Shown: positions 45,227 to 57,276 of the stretch, in pieces
How positions within the stretch are numbered: position 1 is the stretch's first letter
Layout of the letters: each line of letters opens with the position of its first letter
DNA from: Phialocephala subalpina
Taxonomy: Eukaryota > Ascomycota > Leotiomycetes > Helotiales > Mollisiaceae
Assembly (NCBI GenBank): GCA_900073065.1
Contig: FJOG01000005.1
Location: 2,083,863 to 2,147,862, forward strand
Direction: 5' to 3'
DNA length: 64,000 nt
The notes under the pieces: model-generated
The model's database searches: none
The model's input: the letters and a program-made list of their open reading frames with translations, nothing else
Told to the model about the DNA's origin: nothing
Made by a program: the position numbers and the translations under genes

Positions 45227-46894
45227 TCAATCCATATCATCCCAGCTTTCTACCTCCCCAGTAATAGGCCCATCACCATTAATTTTTGCCACAAAGGCAA
45301 TACGGTTCTCCAACTCCCGGTACGCCTCCTTTGCACGCTGTTTCTCTTCCACTCTCGCCTCTTCTTTCTGCATCCTCACCTCCCTCGCCAGTTCCTCCCG
45401 CACTCTCGACTCTTCTTCCTGCATTCTCACCTCCCTCTCCCTATCAATCCTCCCCCTCTCCTCCTTCGCAAGCACAATAATACTATCCCTCACAGCTCCA
45501 AAGAACTCCCTATCCATCATCTGACTCCAAACCCAACTCATCGCCCCTACCCTCTCGAAGTCCACCTTATCCTTGACACTTGCCTTGATAACCGCCTGAT
45601 TCGCCATCTTGGCTTGATTATCAAAGAATTCCATTATGAGGCGTAACTTATTACCCAGGCCGGTTGCGAGAGCGCGGGAGACGAGGGCGGTTCCGACGTT
45701 GACGCCATTTTGATGACAGTAGTGGAGGGAGAAGCGGTCATAGGCAAGGAGGTTGTGAGCGGATTGCCAGTTCATTGTCAGGTTGATTAGGGCGGACAGA
45801 GTTTGTTCGTGGATTGGGGAAGATGGTGGGTAAATCAGTTTACCGTCTTGGGTTATCGCCTGCTGTACGAAGTTAGTTCTTGATCATAACCAAAGACCAA
45901 GAAGACAAGAAAAGAGACTTACAAGTCTGAGAAATCGGCGGATGAAGGCGTGGATTTCTTCGACAGGAACACTGGTATTACCGACTGTGATGTTAGCGTT
46001 CTCTGGATGTGCTTGTAAGGCGCCTTGAATGGGTGGGGAGAAGACAATTGGTTCTTTATTGAGGTCGCGTCGTTCTTGGAATAGTATTTGAGGAGGGGTC
46101 CGAGGTTGCTGGCGCATCTGAGCCATTTGGACCATCTGAGACTTCATCCACGTAGACATTGTATTTTGCGCTGCAAGACCTCCTGTGGATGGACGTGCCG
46201 TAGAAGGACCTGGTACCTTGGACATCGAGAATGGGGCCAATGGATCGTTTTGCGCGCCAAAACCTGATGCAAGTGGGCTTGGTACAGCATTGTTCTTCTT
46301 AGAGGCATCTGTCTTGGATGGATCTACCGCGAATCGTCCTCCTGTGGATCGAGGTTGGCCCAATGCTTGTGCGGACTTCTTCAGATCTGGCTGCTTCAAC
46401 TTCGGCGCGTCTGACTGAGACGAAGCTGATCTGGCTGGAGCATTGTTGACTTGACTGGCATGGGTGGATAGTGGAGGTTGGCTAAAGGCTCTGGCTGCCG
46501 TTGCGAAGAGATCTAGCGGCGGTAGTGTAGCTGACTTCGGTGGTCTGCCTGGGCCTTTCTTGGATGAATCTTGATGGCTCAATTGTTTCTTAACGTGCTT
46601 GATGTTGGGTCCAGTTATCTCTGCCGGTTTGTCTGGAAGCTTTGCGCGCGAATCATCCTTCGACGCGTCATTCTTTGACATTGGAAGTTTGACATACTTG
46701 ACATTCGGTCCTGATCCTGGCTTGGAAGCCGAGGTCTTTCTGATCCCGCTATCCTTGGTCACCTTTGACGCGTCCTTTTGTGCGGGGAGCTTCTTTGGCG
46801 CCATTGCGGGTGAGCTTAACACAGATTCTGACTTTCGAGGTCGTCCAGGGCCCCGCCTCAAGGGCAATTGAGGAACTTCGGGCTCGGGAGCCAT
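45227..46894 (-). CDS. AT-hook DNA-binding protein with C-terminal coiled coil
   Basis: Exons 46894-45923 and 45862-45227 join in phase, 535 residues from MAPEPEVPQL. Two AT-hooks (RRGPGRPRKSE and KKGPGRPPKS) bind the minor groove of AT-rich DNA. Between and after them is a long Lys/Ser/Pro-rich disordered region with repeated GPNVKYVK/GPNIKHVK motifs. The second exon is structured: LTMNWQSAHNLLAYDRFSLHYC, then a long Glu/Arg/Lys coiled coil with imperfect repeats (REVRMQEEESRVREELA). It is probably a nuclear chromatin protein. Coding-like sequence continues upstream of the ATG in frame to about 47,040. It then continues in another frame with NDIPAE repeated in both, so the true N-terminus may be longer. 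Confidence 0.65.
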
Positions 46895-47924
46895 GTTGTT
46901 CACGAATTGTTGATCTTCCTCGATGGATCGTTGTCGTGTTGAAGTCTGCGGGAAGTCAAGATCGGCTTGGTCTGATATTGGCTCGGCAGGAATATCGTTC
47001 GGGGTATTGTCCGACGCAAGTGTGGTCTCGCTGTCGCATTCTCGGCCGGAATATCATTGAAGCCAGTTGTATCACGTGTACTGCTTTCCGAGGCCTGTCC
47101 CGCATATATGTCTTGATCATCTCTGAGGAATTTATCCGGAGTATGTCTGGCAGCCCTAGAGAGCCTCTTCAAGTTGTAACTTCCTCCAGGTGGAAGAGAC
47201 CGGGCCTGAGAAGTGGTTAGAGATTGATCCAGTGAGTGATTAGCTGCCAGCTCCTCCAATGCGATTGACCATGGCTGCTTAGAGGAAAGTGATGGGTCGG
47301 TGGCTGGCGATTAAGCTCCATCACAAGCACTTAAGTTGCCTGAGCAGCCAACAAAGTTCTCACACTCCATCTGGGATCCACATGATCATAAAAGTATATC
47401 ATATCTGGATGCTTTTGAAAGGCAGAGTAGAGTTGGGCATGGTACTTCTTGATCCTGCTATCTTGTTAGACTTTTAAGTTCAACTGTTTCCAATCTGAAA
47501 GCATTCAACACTGTGGCAGAATGAAAAGTCTCTCTTTGCTGCACAAAGCAGAGTCAGGAATCGAACGCCAGATCCATGGAAGTAGGAATGATCCCAACTC
47601 GCGTCTCGAGAACACAGTGGAGGATGTTGTGCTTGGAGAGTTGAAAGCTTAGAGTTAAGAAGATCCGTCACGTTTTAGAACCAAAGCTCTAGCTCTAGCA
47701 AAGCAATTGCCAAGAGAAGGACAGCAACACTTTTGGGCAAGTAGAAGATACGCGAAGAGATGGTAAAGTGGAGGGGGTGACGAATAGCCTAAGAGGTTCT
47801 AATGCATTACCTCAAGGAAATTCGGCATTGATCCAGAGCCCGATGCTAGGGATACAAAGCAAGTTTCACCCGATATCAAAATGAGTTTTTCGGAGTTGTG
47901 TTGTACTTTCTGGATCAGAAGCTC
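46895..47924. other. Upstream region of the AT-hook gene, partly coding-like
   Basis: From 47,259 to about 47,040 the minus strand reads SLSSKQPWSIALEELAANHS and on to FNDIPAE. Then, one frame over, SETTLASDNTPNDIPAE leads into the annotated gene. A one-base indel or a missed intron separates them. Nothing was found between 47,300 and 47,924. Confidence 0.4.
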
Positions 47925-48971
47925 CTACTCTCGTTCGGGGAGCTTTTCGGAGAGCCTTTGCTGAAAGCGCTTCTCCAATTTCTGCCGCAACCTTCGCCGC
48001 TCCCTCTTTGCTTTCAAAATTTCCTCCAACGCCTGTCGGCCGCCAAGGGTTTCCCTCATTTTCGACGCCCAGTCTACATGTGCAGTGTCAATGGCTGGGC
48101 CGTCAACAAGATCATTAGTATCTTCCGACTTTCTGTCCTCCGATAGCAGCTCCTCCATCTTTTTATCATCGAGTCCTTCAAGAAATGCGCCCCGAGATGC
48201 CGCCATTTCTCCAAGTGCCTTTTCTCGTCTCTTATACAGCTTATGCGTCTGGTTGTTTGGTAGAGAAATCTTCCCTTTCTTGTCGACGTGCGGAGGTCCG
48301 TAAACCCAACATACAGACCCATGTTGATCCGTTTGCGGATCCACCACAATTCCACAGTTCTCTGGCATAGCCTTCAACATGACATCTGGTCGCAAGTGCG
48401 GCTTCTCATCGAACATCCTCTCGAGCGATCCCGGCCCCTTATTTGCCTTATTTCGATTCAATTGTACTTGCACCTCTACCACTTGTCTGTTGTTTAAGTG
48501 ATGCCACATGAGAGCCATCAGTTCGACGAATGTGTGCTGAGAAGTCTTCGAGTTGAATTTGAATATTTTCGACCTCATCGATCCTTTCCCAGGCCGTTGC
48601 AATGCATTCGACTGCAGCTTATTCGTTATGAGGGATTTCATCTTGTATTGTGGACATTCGGTGGAGACTGCAGACTCCTTTGGAGAGAGAAGCCAGCCGG
48701 GGTTGATGTTGAAGTCCATGACGGAATGGAGAGTGGTTCGACGTTGGTCTTTGGCTGGAAGGACATAATGGAGGTCGATGATACATTTCTCGGGAGGTTT
48801 GAAGTTCTTGAATGGTACAATATTAAGGATTTCGGTGTCGACCAATAACTTCTTCTTGCCTCCGAATGTCTCGGTCATGAGGAAAATGGTTCGACATTGG
48901 TGGGTGAGGAAGGGGGTTCGACCTGCATAGGAAGCCTTAGGCAATATCCTGACGCAGGCATGAAGGTTCAT
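47925..48971 (-). CDS. Conserved-looking hypothetical protein, probably mitochondrial
   Basis: Single exon, 348 residues from the ATG at 48971. The N-terminus (MNLHACVRILPKASYAGRTP) is Arg-containing and acid-free, like a mitochondrial presequence. A compact middle domain contains FKPPEKCIIDLHYVLP, VMDFNINPGWLLSPKES and KIFKFNSKTSQHTFVELMAL, followed by HLRPDVMLKAMPENCGIVVD. The C-terminus is a long Arg/Lys/Glu helix (KAKRERRRLRQKLEKRFQQRLSEK). The size and basic helix would suit a mitochondrial ribosome or translation factor, but I cannot name the family. The start was chosen as the first ATG after an in-frame stop-rich region. Confidence 0.65.
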   Translation of the reverse strand: MNLHACVRILPKASYAGRTPFLTHQCRTIFLMTETFGGKKKLLVDTEILNIVPFKNFKPPEKCIIDLHYVLPAKDQRRTTLHSVMDFNINPGWLLSPKESAVSTECPQYKMKSLITNKLQSNALQRPGKGSMRSKIFKFNSKTSQHTFVELMALMWHHLNNRQVVEVQVQLNRNKANKGPGSLERMFDEKPHLRPDVMLKAMPENCGIVVDPQTDQHGSVCWVYGPPHVDKKGKISLPNNQTHKLYKRREKALGEMAASRGAFLEGLDDKKMEELLSEDRKSEDTNDLVDGPAIDTAHVDWASKMRETLGGRQALEEILKAKRERRRLRQKLEKRFQQRLSEKLPERE

Positions 48972-49503
48972 GACATCGCAGAGAGCCGTGATGTATGATC
49001 GCAGAGTGATTGACCAATTTGAATGTTCCTGGATGTTTAGGACATTGAATGTCGTCTGAACTTTTGCCTCAAGGTTGATGCGGCTAAGCTAAACCTCTTT
49101 CGGATGGCGCGAGGCTGCTGTACAACCTCGTCAAACATCCTCTCCTGCTAAAACCATTTTCCATCATGCCTTGCAAGAGTACCATCAAAAAGCATCTGAT
49201 ATCGCACCAAGATGCATTCGGGTTGCAATACAGTACAGGATGAGCTGGTGATCGAGGGCAAGTGCCCGATATTGAATCCCACCTTTCCTTGTGACCCTCC
49301 AATCATTGCTTTTTAATAAGGTCTCACAGAAGCAGGTGCACAAGGTCTCACATGGCCGAACTATATACGGCCCTGTCCTACGATGGACTGGAGGGCCTCA
49401 TTCTATTCTGTAAGTTGATGGCGGAGAGATATTGAGGCTATCCAAAGATGGGTATGCGTCAAATCCGCCAGATCATTATCAAAAGCTGACTTCTTCAACA
49501 GCA
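48972..49503. other. Divergent upstream region; contains a likely 5'UTR intron
   Basis: Between the minus-strand hypothetical gene and the plus-strand membrane protein. GTAAGT at about 49,411 and AGCTGACTTCTTCAACAG ending at 49,501 mark a probable 91-base intron in the leader of the membrane protein gene. Confidence 0.4.
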
Positions 49504-50436
49504 ATGGTCCAAACTCCACCAGCCAGCACCTCCCGACACGAGATAGAAGTGCCTTGGCCGCTATGTGCCTTCACACTCTTAGTACTGGCCATCAACAGCA
49601 TGGCACAGCCTGCGGGTCGACTCTGCGGACACCATAGACTTCGACGAACATACCTCATCAGCTCACCACTGATGTGTGTCTACGACCTCCTCTTCGTCCT
49701 TCTATACCCAGTATACATTTGCACGAGATATTCAGTGGACATATCGACGGGAATTACACTTCTGCTCTCCAAAAAGGTTTCGGCACCTGTGCCGGACGAG
49801 AAGTTCCATGCTCTAGCACAACGAACTTGGCTGCGGTGGCTGTTCTTCGTCTTAGGTCCTCTACCTCTGGGGATTTTGCTTGCGGGTTTGAATGGAGTCC
49901 CGTGGACACAGCTCATCGGGTTTATATTCCTGGCAGACTGGATCGTGGGAGAAATCCTGATCTTCCTATCCACGATCTCTCCATTCTCTTCCGGAGAACA
50001 CGAAAATGTCCCAGATATGCCAGAGCTCACAACCTACACTGGGTACTCTTTCGTCGGCTTCACAATACTTGCATGGACCGCATTATTCTGGACACCATTC
50101 CTCCGCTCCGAGTCCCTCCAGCACAACCCTTCATTGTCACTGGCTGTCAATCTTCTATTCATTTCTGTGGTTCCGGTTTGCATAGCTTGGGTTCTTGCTC
50201 TAGGACCGGAGTTCGTCGGTCTAGGGAGATTCTTGGAGAGGCACATGACGTTGAGTAAATGGCTTTGCGTGGCGTTTCCAGATCTAAATGGGTTTTACCC
50301 CCTGGACACGGGTGCTTGGCATTATGCTGTGCTGTTCTTGGCAAATGTGGTGTTTGGGATTCTGGCGTATGCAATCTTTTACGATCCCAGAGGAACGGAC
50401 TTCCCGAGTTGGGTGAAATGGGTATTCAGGGCATAG
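49504..50436 (+). CDS. Multi-pass integral membrane protein, unknown
   Basis: 310 residues from the ATG at 49504, directly after the probable leader intron. There are seven or so hydrophobic helices: LCAFTLLVLAINSM, LLFVLLYPVYICT, WLFFVLGPLPLGILLAGL, LIGFIFLADWIVGEILIFL, GFTILAWTALFW, NLLFISVVPVCIAWVLAL and YAVLFLANVVFGILAYAIFY. No catalytic or transport signature is visible. The sequence resembles the many fungal-specific integral membrane proteins of unknown role. It runs convergently with the MFS transporter downstream, whose stop is at 50,803. Confidence 0.6.
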   Translation: MVQTPPASTSRHEIEVPWPLCAFTLLVLAINSMAQPAGRLCGHHRLRRTYLISSPLMCVYDLLFVLLYPVYICTRYSVDISTGITLLLSKKVSAPVPDEKFHALAQRTWLRWLFFVLGPLPLGILLAGLNGVPWTQLIGFIFLADWIVGEILIFLSTISPFSSGEHENVPDMPELTTYTGYSFVGFTILAWTALFWTPFLRSESLQHNPSLSLAVNLLFISVVPVCIAWVLALGPEFVGLGRFLERHMTLSKWLCVAFPDLNGFYPLDTGAWHYAVLFLANVVFGILAYAIFYDPRGTDFPSWVKWVFRA

Positions 50437-50802
50437 GTTAAGATATATAGACCTGGCACAGATTCGTAGGCCATTGATGACAGGAGGTTGCTAGTGCACA
50501 ATATTGGGATCACAGGGACCTCCTTTGAGCTTTTGAACCTTCCAGGGGCAGCAGTACATTCTTTTCAATTCAGAACTCCAACCTCTAATTAGTACAACAA
50601 ACATGCACACAGAACCGGAGGCTCTAACGACTCTATCGAGTGTTATACAAGAAAATAATAGAAGTACAGATCTCAACGTCACACCAGTTCCACCACAACC
50701 ACCACGTCCACCCGAATTCCGCCCCAGGAATTCACCCCTCTTCCGCTCTCGCTCCCAGTACTCCGCTCCCCTCTTCTCCGCCTCCGCGTGTCAAGTTCCA
50801 CT

Positions 50803-53004
50803 TCACTTCCTCAATGGATACTCTCTTATGAAAATCGACAAAACCGTCGCAATCGTCGCAGATACCAGCGAAACGCCTATTCTCGCCATCAGCTTTCCAT
50901 GCCCCTCACATCTCATACCCGACAAAGAAAGAAAAGACAACTCACCAAATCCCCATCGAAAGCTTTGCACATAACAATCAACCACGATTGTTCTCAATGG
51001 CTCCTCCAATTCCCAGATCCTGTTTACATCCGTTGAGACTGCGTCGAGAATCTACTCTTCGTCAGTCTTACTCCTCATAATTTCAACGAACCTAACATTT
51101 CGAAGCGAAGGTAGGAAAAAGAAAAGAACTCACAGCCTCAGCACCATCAAACCCCTTCAAAGCATCAGTAAGCAACACCTGATTTGTACCCACTTGCACG
51201 GAACTCGCAACCGCGATTCCCAAGATTAGGCCAAGCGGAATCATAACAAAAAACCCACTCGTCGCACTCGCCATATCCTTACTCTGAGCCTTCCCTTTCC
51301 CCCCAACCTCCTCGTCTCCCTTCTTATGCTCCAACCCAGAAGTTAAAGCTATAAAAGCACTACTCAGACAGATCCCCAACCCAAATCCCCCAGGCACAAT
51401 CTCGCACGTCTCCAACCACCCCGTATTCCCCGTCCACCTCAGTATCAACACCAAATAACACAAGACCCCTAATGCAGAACCGAAGATGGTGATTGTTTTA
51501 TAGTACCCTGTTCGAGCTATGAGGAGTCCACCGAAGAGGCCGCCGAGTGTGTTGCCGAGGACGGCGGGGAACATTCTGGTTCCGGCTAGGGCGACAGATT
51601 CGTTGAGGGAGATGCGGAACTTTGACGGCTATCCGTTAGTTGGGGTTCTGGTCTGTGGAGAGAGATAGTGTGATGGGGTGGGGAGGAGAAACGGGAGAGC
51701 TTACATAAAGCGGGATGAAAAAGATAACAGCATATTGAGCCCCGAGCAGCAACGCCACAATCGTATACGGCGTGATGATGTCTCTTTGGATGAGTAGTCC
51801 AGGAGGGAACACAGGCTCATGCGCAAACTTAACCTCCCACACCCCAAAAAGGACGAAAAGGACTATGGAACCAGCCACAGAACCAAGAATAATCGGATGC
51901 AAAGGCGCCAAACTCTGTCCCGCCAAACTCAACGCCCCCAACAATATAACAATCGCCGCCGCCAGTAACACACTCCCCACAAAATCAATACGCTTTAATC
52001 GCGAGTACTTGTCTGGAGGGGCGGAGAGCGAGGTAGGAGAGGATTTCTTAGTGTTGGGAAGAAAGAAATAGACGACTATGATTGCTATGACGAGGAGAGG
52101 TGCTTGCCCAGCGAAGGACCAGCGCCAGCCGATTGAGTCTGCGAGGAGGCCGCCTATGGGGCCGCCGGCTGCGCGGCCGATGGTCATTACGACGTTCATG
52201 TAGGAGCGCCAGAAGGCTACTTTGAGGAGGGGTACGAGGTCTATTGGTGTTTGTTAGATGGGATGAAATGAGGACAGACGAGGTGGGGGAGGGAGGATGT
52301 GTGGGAAAGGGCTGACCTGTGATGACGAGCGAGACGATGAGAGTCATGGAAGCCGCTCCGAGACCACAGATGACTCGGCCTAGGATCACGACGCCAAGAG
52401 TTTCGCCGACTCCGCTGTGAAGGGGGACATCAGTGACGATTCTCTATCTCGGGAAAGAAAGGGAGAGGTACCAGAGCAGACTGCCAATGGCAAAGTTGGC
52501 ATATCCCACAATCAGCACGATCTTTCGTCCGTAGATGTCGCTGAGCTTTCCCATCAGTGGCTGGAATGCACACATCGAGAGCAAGTAGCTCGTTGAGAGC
52601 CAACTTCCTAGACCGAGGGACCCGAATTCGGAGGCTATCGTGTCCGTTGTCGCCAGGACGAGGGTACTGTCTGCACTCCCAACAAAGACACCTATTCCTT
52701 GGATCAGCGATGACGAGTCTTGAAGAGTGGACTTGAAGAGCTTACCGATCATGAGCAAACTGAGGATGCCCAACACAGACTTTCCCATCTTCTTCTCATC
52801 CTGGATTCCGGCGTCGATATCAGAGACATCGTCCTCTGTAGCTTCTGTCGACTGATAGGTAGGAGAGACAGGCTTTGACTCAGAGGAGAGCAGTGAAGTC
52901 TCCTCCGTGATGGAGTAATCCCCAAAGCTTGAGCTGCCGAAGCTTGAGCTGCCGTTGCTGCTGCTAGGAAGTTTTCCATCACGTTCAAAATCGAATGGAG
53001 CCAT
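50803..53004 (-). CDS. MFS drug/basic amino acid transporter (14-helix, vacuolar-type)
   Basis: Seven exons join in phase: 53004-52746, 52691-52472, 52414-52317, 52240-51705, 51619-51134, 51051-50946 and 50876-50803, 592 residues. The protein uses a proton gradient to move small molecules across a membrane. Visible are MFS motif A (GKLSDIYGRK), GRVICGLGAASM, motif C-like RAAGGPIGGLLADSIGW and 14 hydrophobic helices. The C-terminal helix (GVSLVSATIATVLSIF) becomes complete only after the last intron. The long Ser-rich N-terminus holds TEETSLLSSE, an acidic dileucine signal that often sends proteins to the vacuole. Layout and signal fit the VBA-like/DHA2 group. The substrate is unknown. The first splice falls inside helix 1. 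Confidence 0.85.
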
Positions 53005-55114
53005 TGCACCGAGTCTAAAGATCTAGAAGAGAAGTTGGCACAGTGACGAGACGAAGACATTTTGTTTCCAGAGTACAGTTGTCAGTCGTCTTGTCCGAGT
53101 TTATCTTGTCTTTCTCTTTGCCATCTCACATCACCTAACTCGTCTTAACGCCCGAGAGGTGATAATAATTTCTGTGTTGCACTGAGGAATGATGTGCTCA
53201 ATTGGCGAAAACGATTGGCTACCCAGAGAATGGTGGTGCAGCATGTACGACGCCGCGAAATATGTGCGTTCCCTAAGGCGTATGCAAAGCATCACTTGTG
53301 CTCCTCTGCGGCTTCATCCACCAGCTTCAGGTCTCAGCAGTATCAAGATCGTGCAACAAGCTATCGAGGACAGATTGTCGCCAGTGTGTTGCTTGCATCG
53401 ACCACTGGCCGAGGGCGAGACAAGATGGAAGTCGAGAGACACTTTGGTAACCAATCATTCTGTAGCTCAATATCAATGGATGCCTCTCGTTCCGGATCAT
53501 GCCTTAGTTGAGATCATCTCGACGAGAACTCTCGGAAGTAGAGAGGCAGGATGAGAAATTCAAAACATAGCCTCGAAAGATTCGCATTGAGACTGCCACG
53601 ACGCCGCTCCGGGATTGATGCAATCGAAGGTTCGGCAAATGTCTATTAAACATAGAGTGCACCCAACTTCAGAATCTTCGAGTTCAACTCGATCTATATT
53701 CAGAAACTTTGCAGCCACCCGGCTCACGTGCTCATGATATTGACTACAAATTGAAGACCAGGAGATTTCCTCATATTCTCAGGACAATGAGATCAGGAGT
53801 TCAATTGCCTCTTACTATGTTAGATAGCCATGATGTAACACTTCACTCTCTACCTCTAGCCAGGAGCAGAAGCCACATTGCTTTACTGCATCGCTATCTC
53901 GTACGATGGCGACCTCTCTGCTGCCGCAGAACATAGTATCTGGCGATCCTGAAGCCTCTGTACTCTGCTGCACGCCTTCAAGACACGAGGTGCACAACCA
54001 ATCTGACGGTACTCGGATTCTGGAGACTGTGAAGGTGCAGGATCGGACTCAAGAGATCTCCAAATTCAATCTCCATTGGCGTTGACTTTCTCGTATTGCT
54101 GCGTAGATATGCGGAGGATGCTTGGAGTGGTTTTATGGTCGTTGCTTCGTGTTTATGTTGATTTGAGGAGGAGAAGCAGGAGAGAAATTTGATGAAGGTG
54201 TTGCCGTCCCCCAGGAAAGCATGACTTTTAAGCCTTCCCCATTTGGGACTGGCGCATAACAACGCCAAGCGGCACTCATTTTCTTTCCCCTTTCTCCACG
54301 CTTCAACACGCGAGCCTATCGACGACGCCCTTTCTTCAAAAAACTTATGCACAACATTTATAAGATTACGCCTTGCTTTGATCGGACATTGCATGCTGCT
54401 CCCGCCTTTTCCTCGCTCGCGAACGGAACGACCTTGTATCCGAATCCGATTCAGAATCACCTCATTTTCACACCATCTGTCTCGATATCCATTTCCACCT
54501 ACTTATGGTCTCAAACTTTAACCAATACTTTGTTGATTATTCTCCAGGCCATCGTGGTCTGTCTCAACATTTTCATTCACAATGCGCCAAGTGGCACGTG
54601 CCAATTCTTTGAGCCACATCCCTGCTTCCTCTGGGCTAGGTATTGTAAATCTTACCTCGTACCTTGGGCATCATCTCCGCAACTGCCGAAGTGAGCATAT
54701 TTAGGGCTACCTTTGTTTCGTTTGCAACTTTAAATCCCCTTTTGAGTCTTGACATCATCTGTTATAAACTTTTTCATCCACTCTCCTTGAGGCAAAGTGG
54801 CTCAGTACTTCTTGGCATTCTTGTTTTACCCCTGAAAGTCCTTTCCGAGTAGGGCCAAGTGAGAAGGACATGGGGTTTATATCTCCACTTCAATTTTGCG
54901 CAAACGTTGTATGCGCGTCGCGATCACAATTAAGGTTTTCGGTATGATCATCGTTGGTACGAGAACTTTACCATGGTAATGGTATAAGATGGCGCCTCCC
55001 GCAGTTATCTTCTGCCACCCGTCGAGAATATAATTCTCTGTCACTCATTTTATTTAAACATCGTTCTTTGAATTTTCTTTGCATTTTCACTTCGCTTCAT
55101 ATAATACTTTCACC
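53005..55114. other. Long intergenic region, no gene supported
   Basis: About 2.1 kb between two divergent genes. Frames of 100-160 codons exist (53189-53554 plus, 53978-54460 minus), but none has a domain, plausible splice sites or codon regularity that I trust. The last 60 bases hold the chitinase promoter, with TATAATACTT 20 bases before the ATG. Confidence 0.45.
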
Positions 55115-56470
55115 ATGCAGTTCTCACTCAAACGCAACCTTGCTCTCGGGCTCACAGTATTGCAAGCCGTACAGGCTCGCTATGCCATGTACGTCGATCA
55201 AGTAAGTCCTTCCACCCTGATCTTCAGCAGCACATTCTAACCCAACCAGTACCATCTCACCACTCTGCCAAATAACACGGTCACTGCCGGTATCGACACA
55301 GTCATCATGGCCTTCGCCAACTCCTCCCTCTTCACCACCAACCCCGCCGGCAACTATACCCCCTTCGAATCCATCTCCACCATGCGGGCCCGCTTCGACT
55401 CCACCGCAAAACTCATGATCGCCCTCGGCGGCTGGGGCGACACCGCCGGCTTCTCTCAAGGAGCCGCCACCGACGAATCTCGCGCTCTCTATGCCAGCAA
55501 CGTCGCTTCGATGCTCGACACCTACGGCTTCGACGGCGTAGACATCGATTGGGAATATCCCGGCGGAAACGGACAAGACTACCGCCAAACGCCCAACTCT
55601 GAGAAGGTTTCTGAAATTGAAACATATCCCTTGTTGCTCGCGGCAATCAAATCCGCCATCGGCGACAAGTTACTCTCAATCGCTACCCCGGGAAAGATTG
55701 GGGATATGATAGCGTTCACTCCTGAGCAAGCGCCTAAGATCTGGGAGAGTGTCGATTTCGTCAATATCATGACATATGACCTCATGAATCGCCGCGACAA
55801 CATCACTACTCACCACACATCCATCAACGGTTCTTTGACTACCATAAATCACTACCTCGACAACCTCTGTCTCCCTCCCGCGAAAGCGAATCTCGGAATT
55901 GCTTTCTATGCTAAATACTTCACTATCGACCCCGCCTATCCCTGCTCCAACGGTCTTGGGTGCACTACCGTTCTTTTGGAGAACGCAGACGGATCTGATA
56001 CAGGAAAGAGCGGAGCTGTGACTTTTGAAACTGCGAACTACGCTGCAGCGACTGGCAACCTCACCGAGTCACCAGATGGAAGTTGCGGTGCTTCAGTCGG
56101 GTACTTCTGTCCCAGCGGCGCCTGCTGTTCCGCATACGGATATTGTGGCACTACGGCCGATTACTGCGGCACGAATTGCTTGTCTGCTTATTCGCAAGGT
56201 ACATGTACTGGGAGTAGTATCACAGATAACTTCCAGACGGCGATGGCAAACGGTGTCACGGACGCGAGCGAAGGTGGGCAATACTACTACGATTCCACGA
56301 ACAATCTTTTCTGGACGTGGGACACTCCTGCTTTGATCACGCAGAAGTTCACGGATATCGTGAAGGCGAAGGGTCTTGGAGGTGTGTTCGCTTGGAGTGC
56401 GGGGGAGGATAGTTATGATTGGAGTCGGATTTTGGCGATGCAGAAGGGAGTTGAGGAGATGAGTTCTTAG
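55115..56470 (+). CDS. Secreted GH18 chitinase with a CBM18 chitin-binding module nested in the catalytic domain
   Basis: Exons 55115-55201 and 55250-56470 join in phase, 435 residues. The enzyme cleaves chitin. A signal peptide (MQFSLKRNLALGLTVLQAVQA) precedes the TIM barrel with strand IMAFANSSL, MIALGGWGD and the catalytic signature DGVDIDWEYP (about 124-133, Glu as acid). Then come VDFVNIMTYDLM and the late strand GIAFYAKYF. At about 307-345 is a hevein-type CBM18 with eight cysteines (GSCGASVGYFCPSGACCS, then GYCGTTADYCGTNC). The barrel resumes with NLFWTWDTP, VKAKGLGGVFAWSAGEDSYDW. The carbohydrate module thus sits before the last barrel strand rather than at an end. Likely roles are wall remodelling or attack on other fungi. 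Confidence 0.9.
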
Positions 56471-57276
56471 ATTAATTGGAAAAGAATTGTGTTTATATAA
56501 GATAGCTTCGTCGTGTTGTTATTTTTCGGTTTTAGGTATTCAAAAGGAGACTGACCATGGAAGCCTTTTGGCATGGACGCATGGCGCTGGGGTTTTCTTG
56601 TTGTTAATTGAACCATGGAGAATAATAGATTGGTGTTCTAACATTCCTCGACTTGAAAGTGAGTTCTATGGTTGGATTCGTGTCTCAGCTCGATTTCCCT
56701 ACTTTCATAGTATTATCTTCCTTAGAGATAGGAATAACATAGCTAACCTCCATTCTCGACCTCGGATTCGGATGATATCTATCCGTGTTCATGACTCGCA
56801 ACTCCCATCTTTAGACTTTTGAGATAAAAAGTTAATATCGAAGATATGGAGACCCCAGTCAGGGAAGCATTTCGAAAATCGACCTCGCATTTCCGCACCG
56901 CCCTACCCAAGTTCCCCCAGATTTCAGAATCCCACTCCCTTTCGCATTCAAACTTCCTCAATACCTCGCCCAATAGAAACTGTCTCAGAATATATGAAGA
57001 GATGAGAGTTGAACGCAGGTTGCGATCTTAATGTCAAATAAAGACACGATGGTTGAAGTAGATAGAGAGTCATACACTCCAGGAAAACGGACTCCCTGAA
57101 TCCCATCATATCCTTTGTATAGTCACTGCTTCTAAGCAGTGATTCGCGCACTTAATCCTCAGCTATATCAAATCTCGAGAAAGTTCTTAAGGTTAACCTT
57201 CAAGATAGCAACCTCAATAACTCAACCTAACTTGACCCCCTCAAGCCACAACCTCAGGTACAGAAAGAAAGACATT
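56471..57276. other. Intergenic, no gene seen
   Basis: 3' flank of the chitinase and leader of the next gene. Short frames on both strands have no support. Confidence 0.5.

Noticed and set aside
47550..47610. tRNA-like T-loop on the minus strand (GTTCGATTCC followed by TGACTCTGC)
   Set aside because: The five bases on each side of the loop do not pair and no matching acceptor, D or anticodon arms could be built.
53978..54460. 160-codon minus-strand frame
   Set aside because: No recognisable domain, no promoter signal, no homologous-looking motif; likely a chance frame in the region upstream of the MFS gene.
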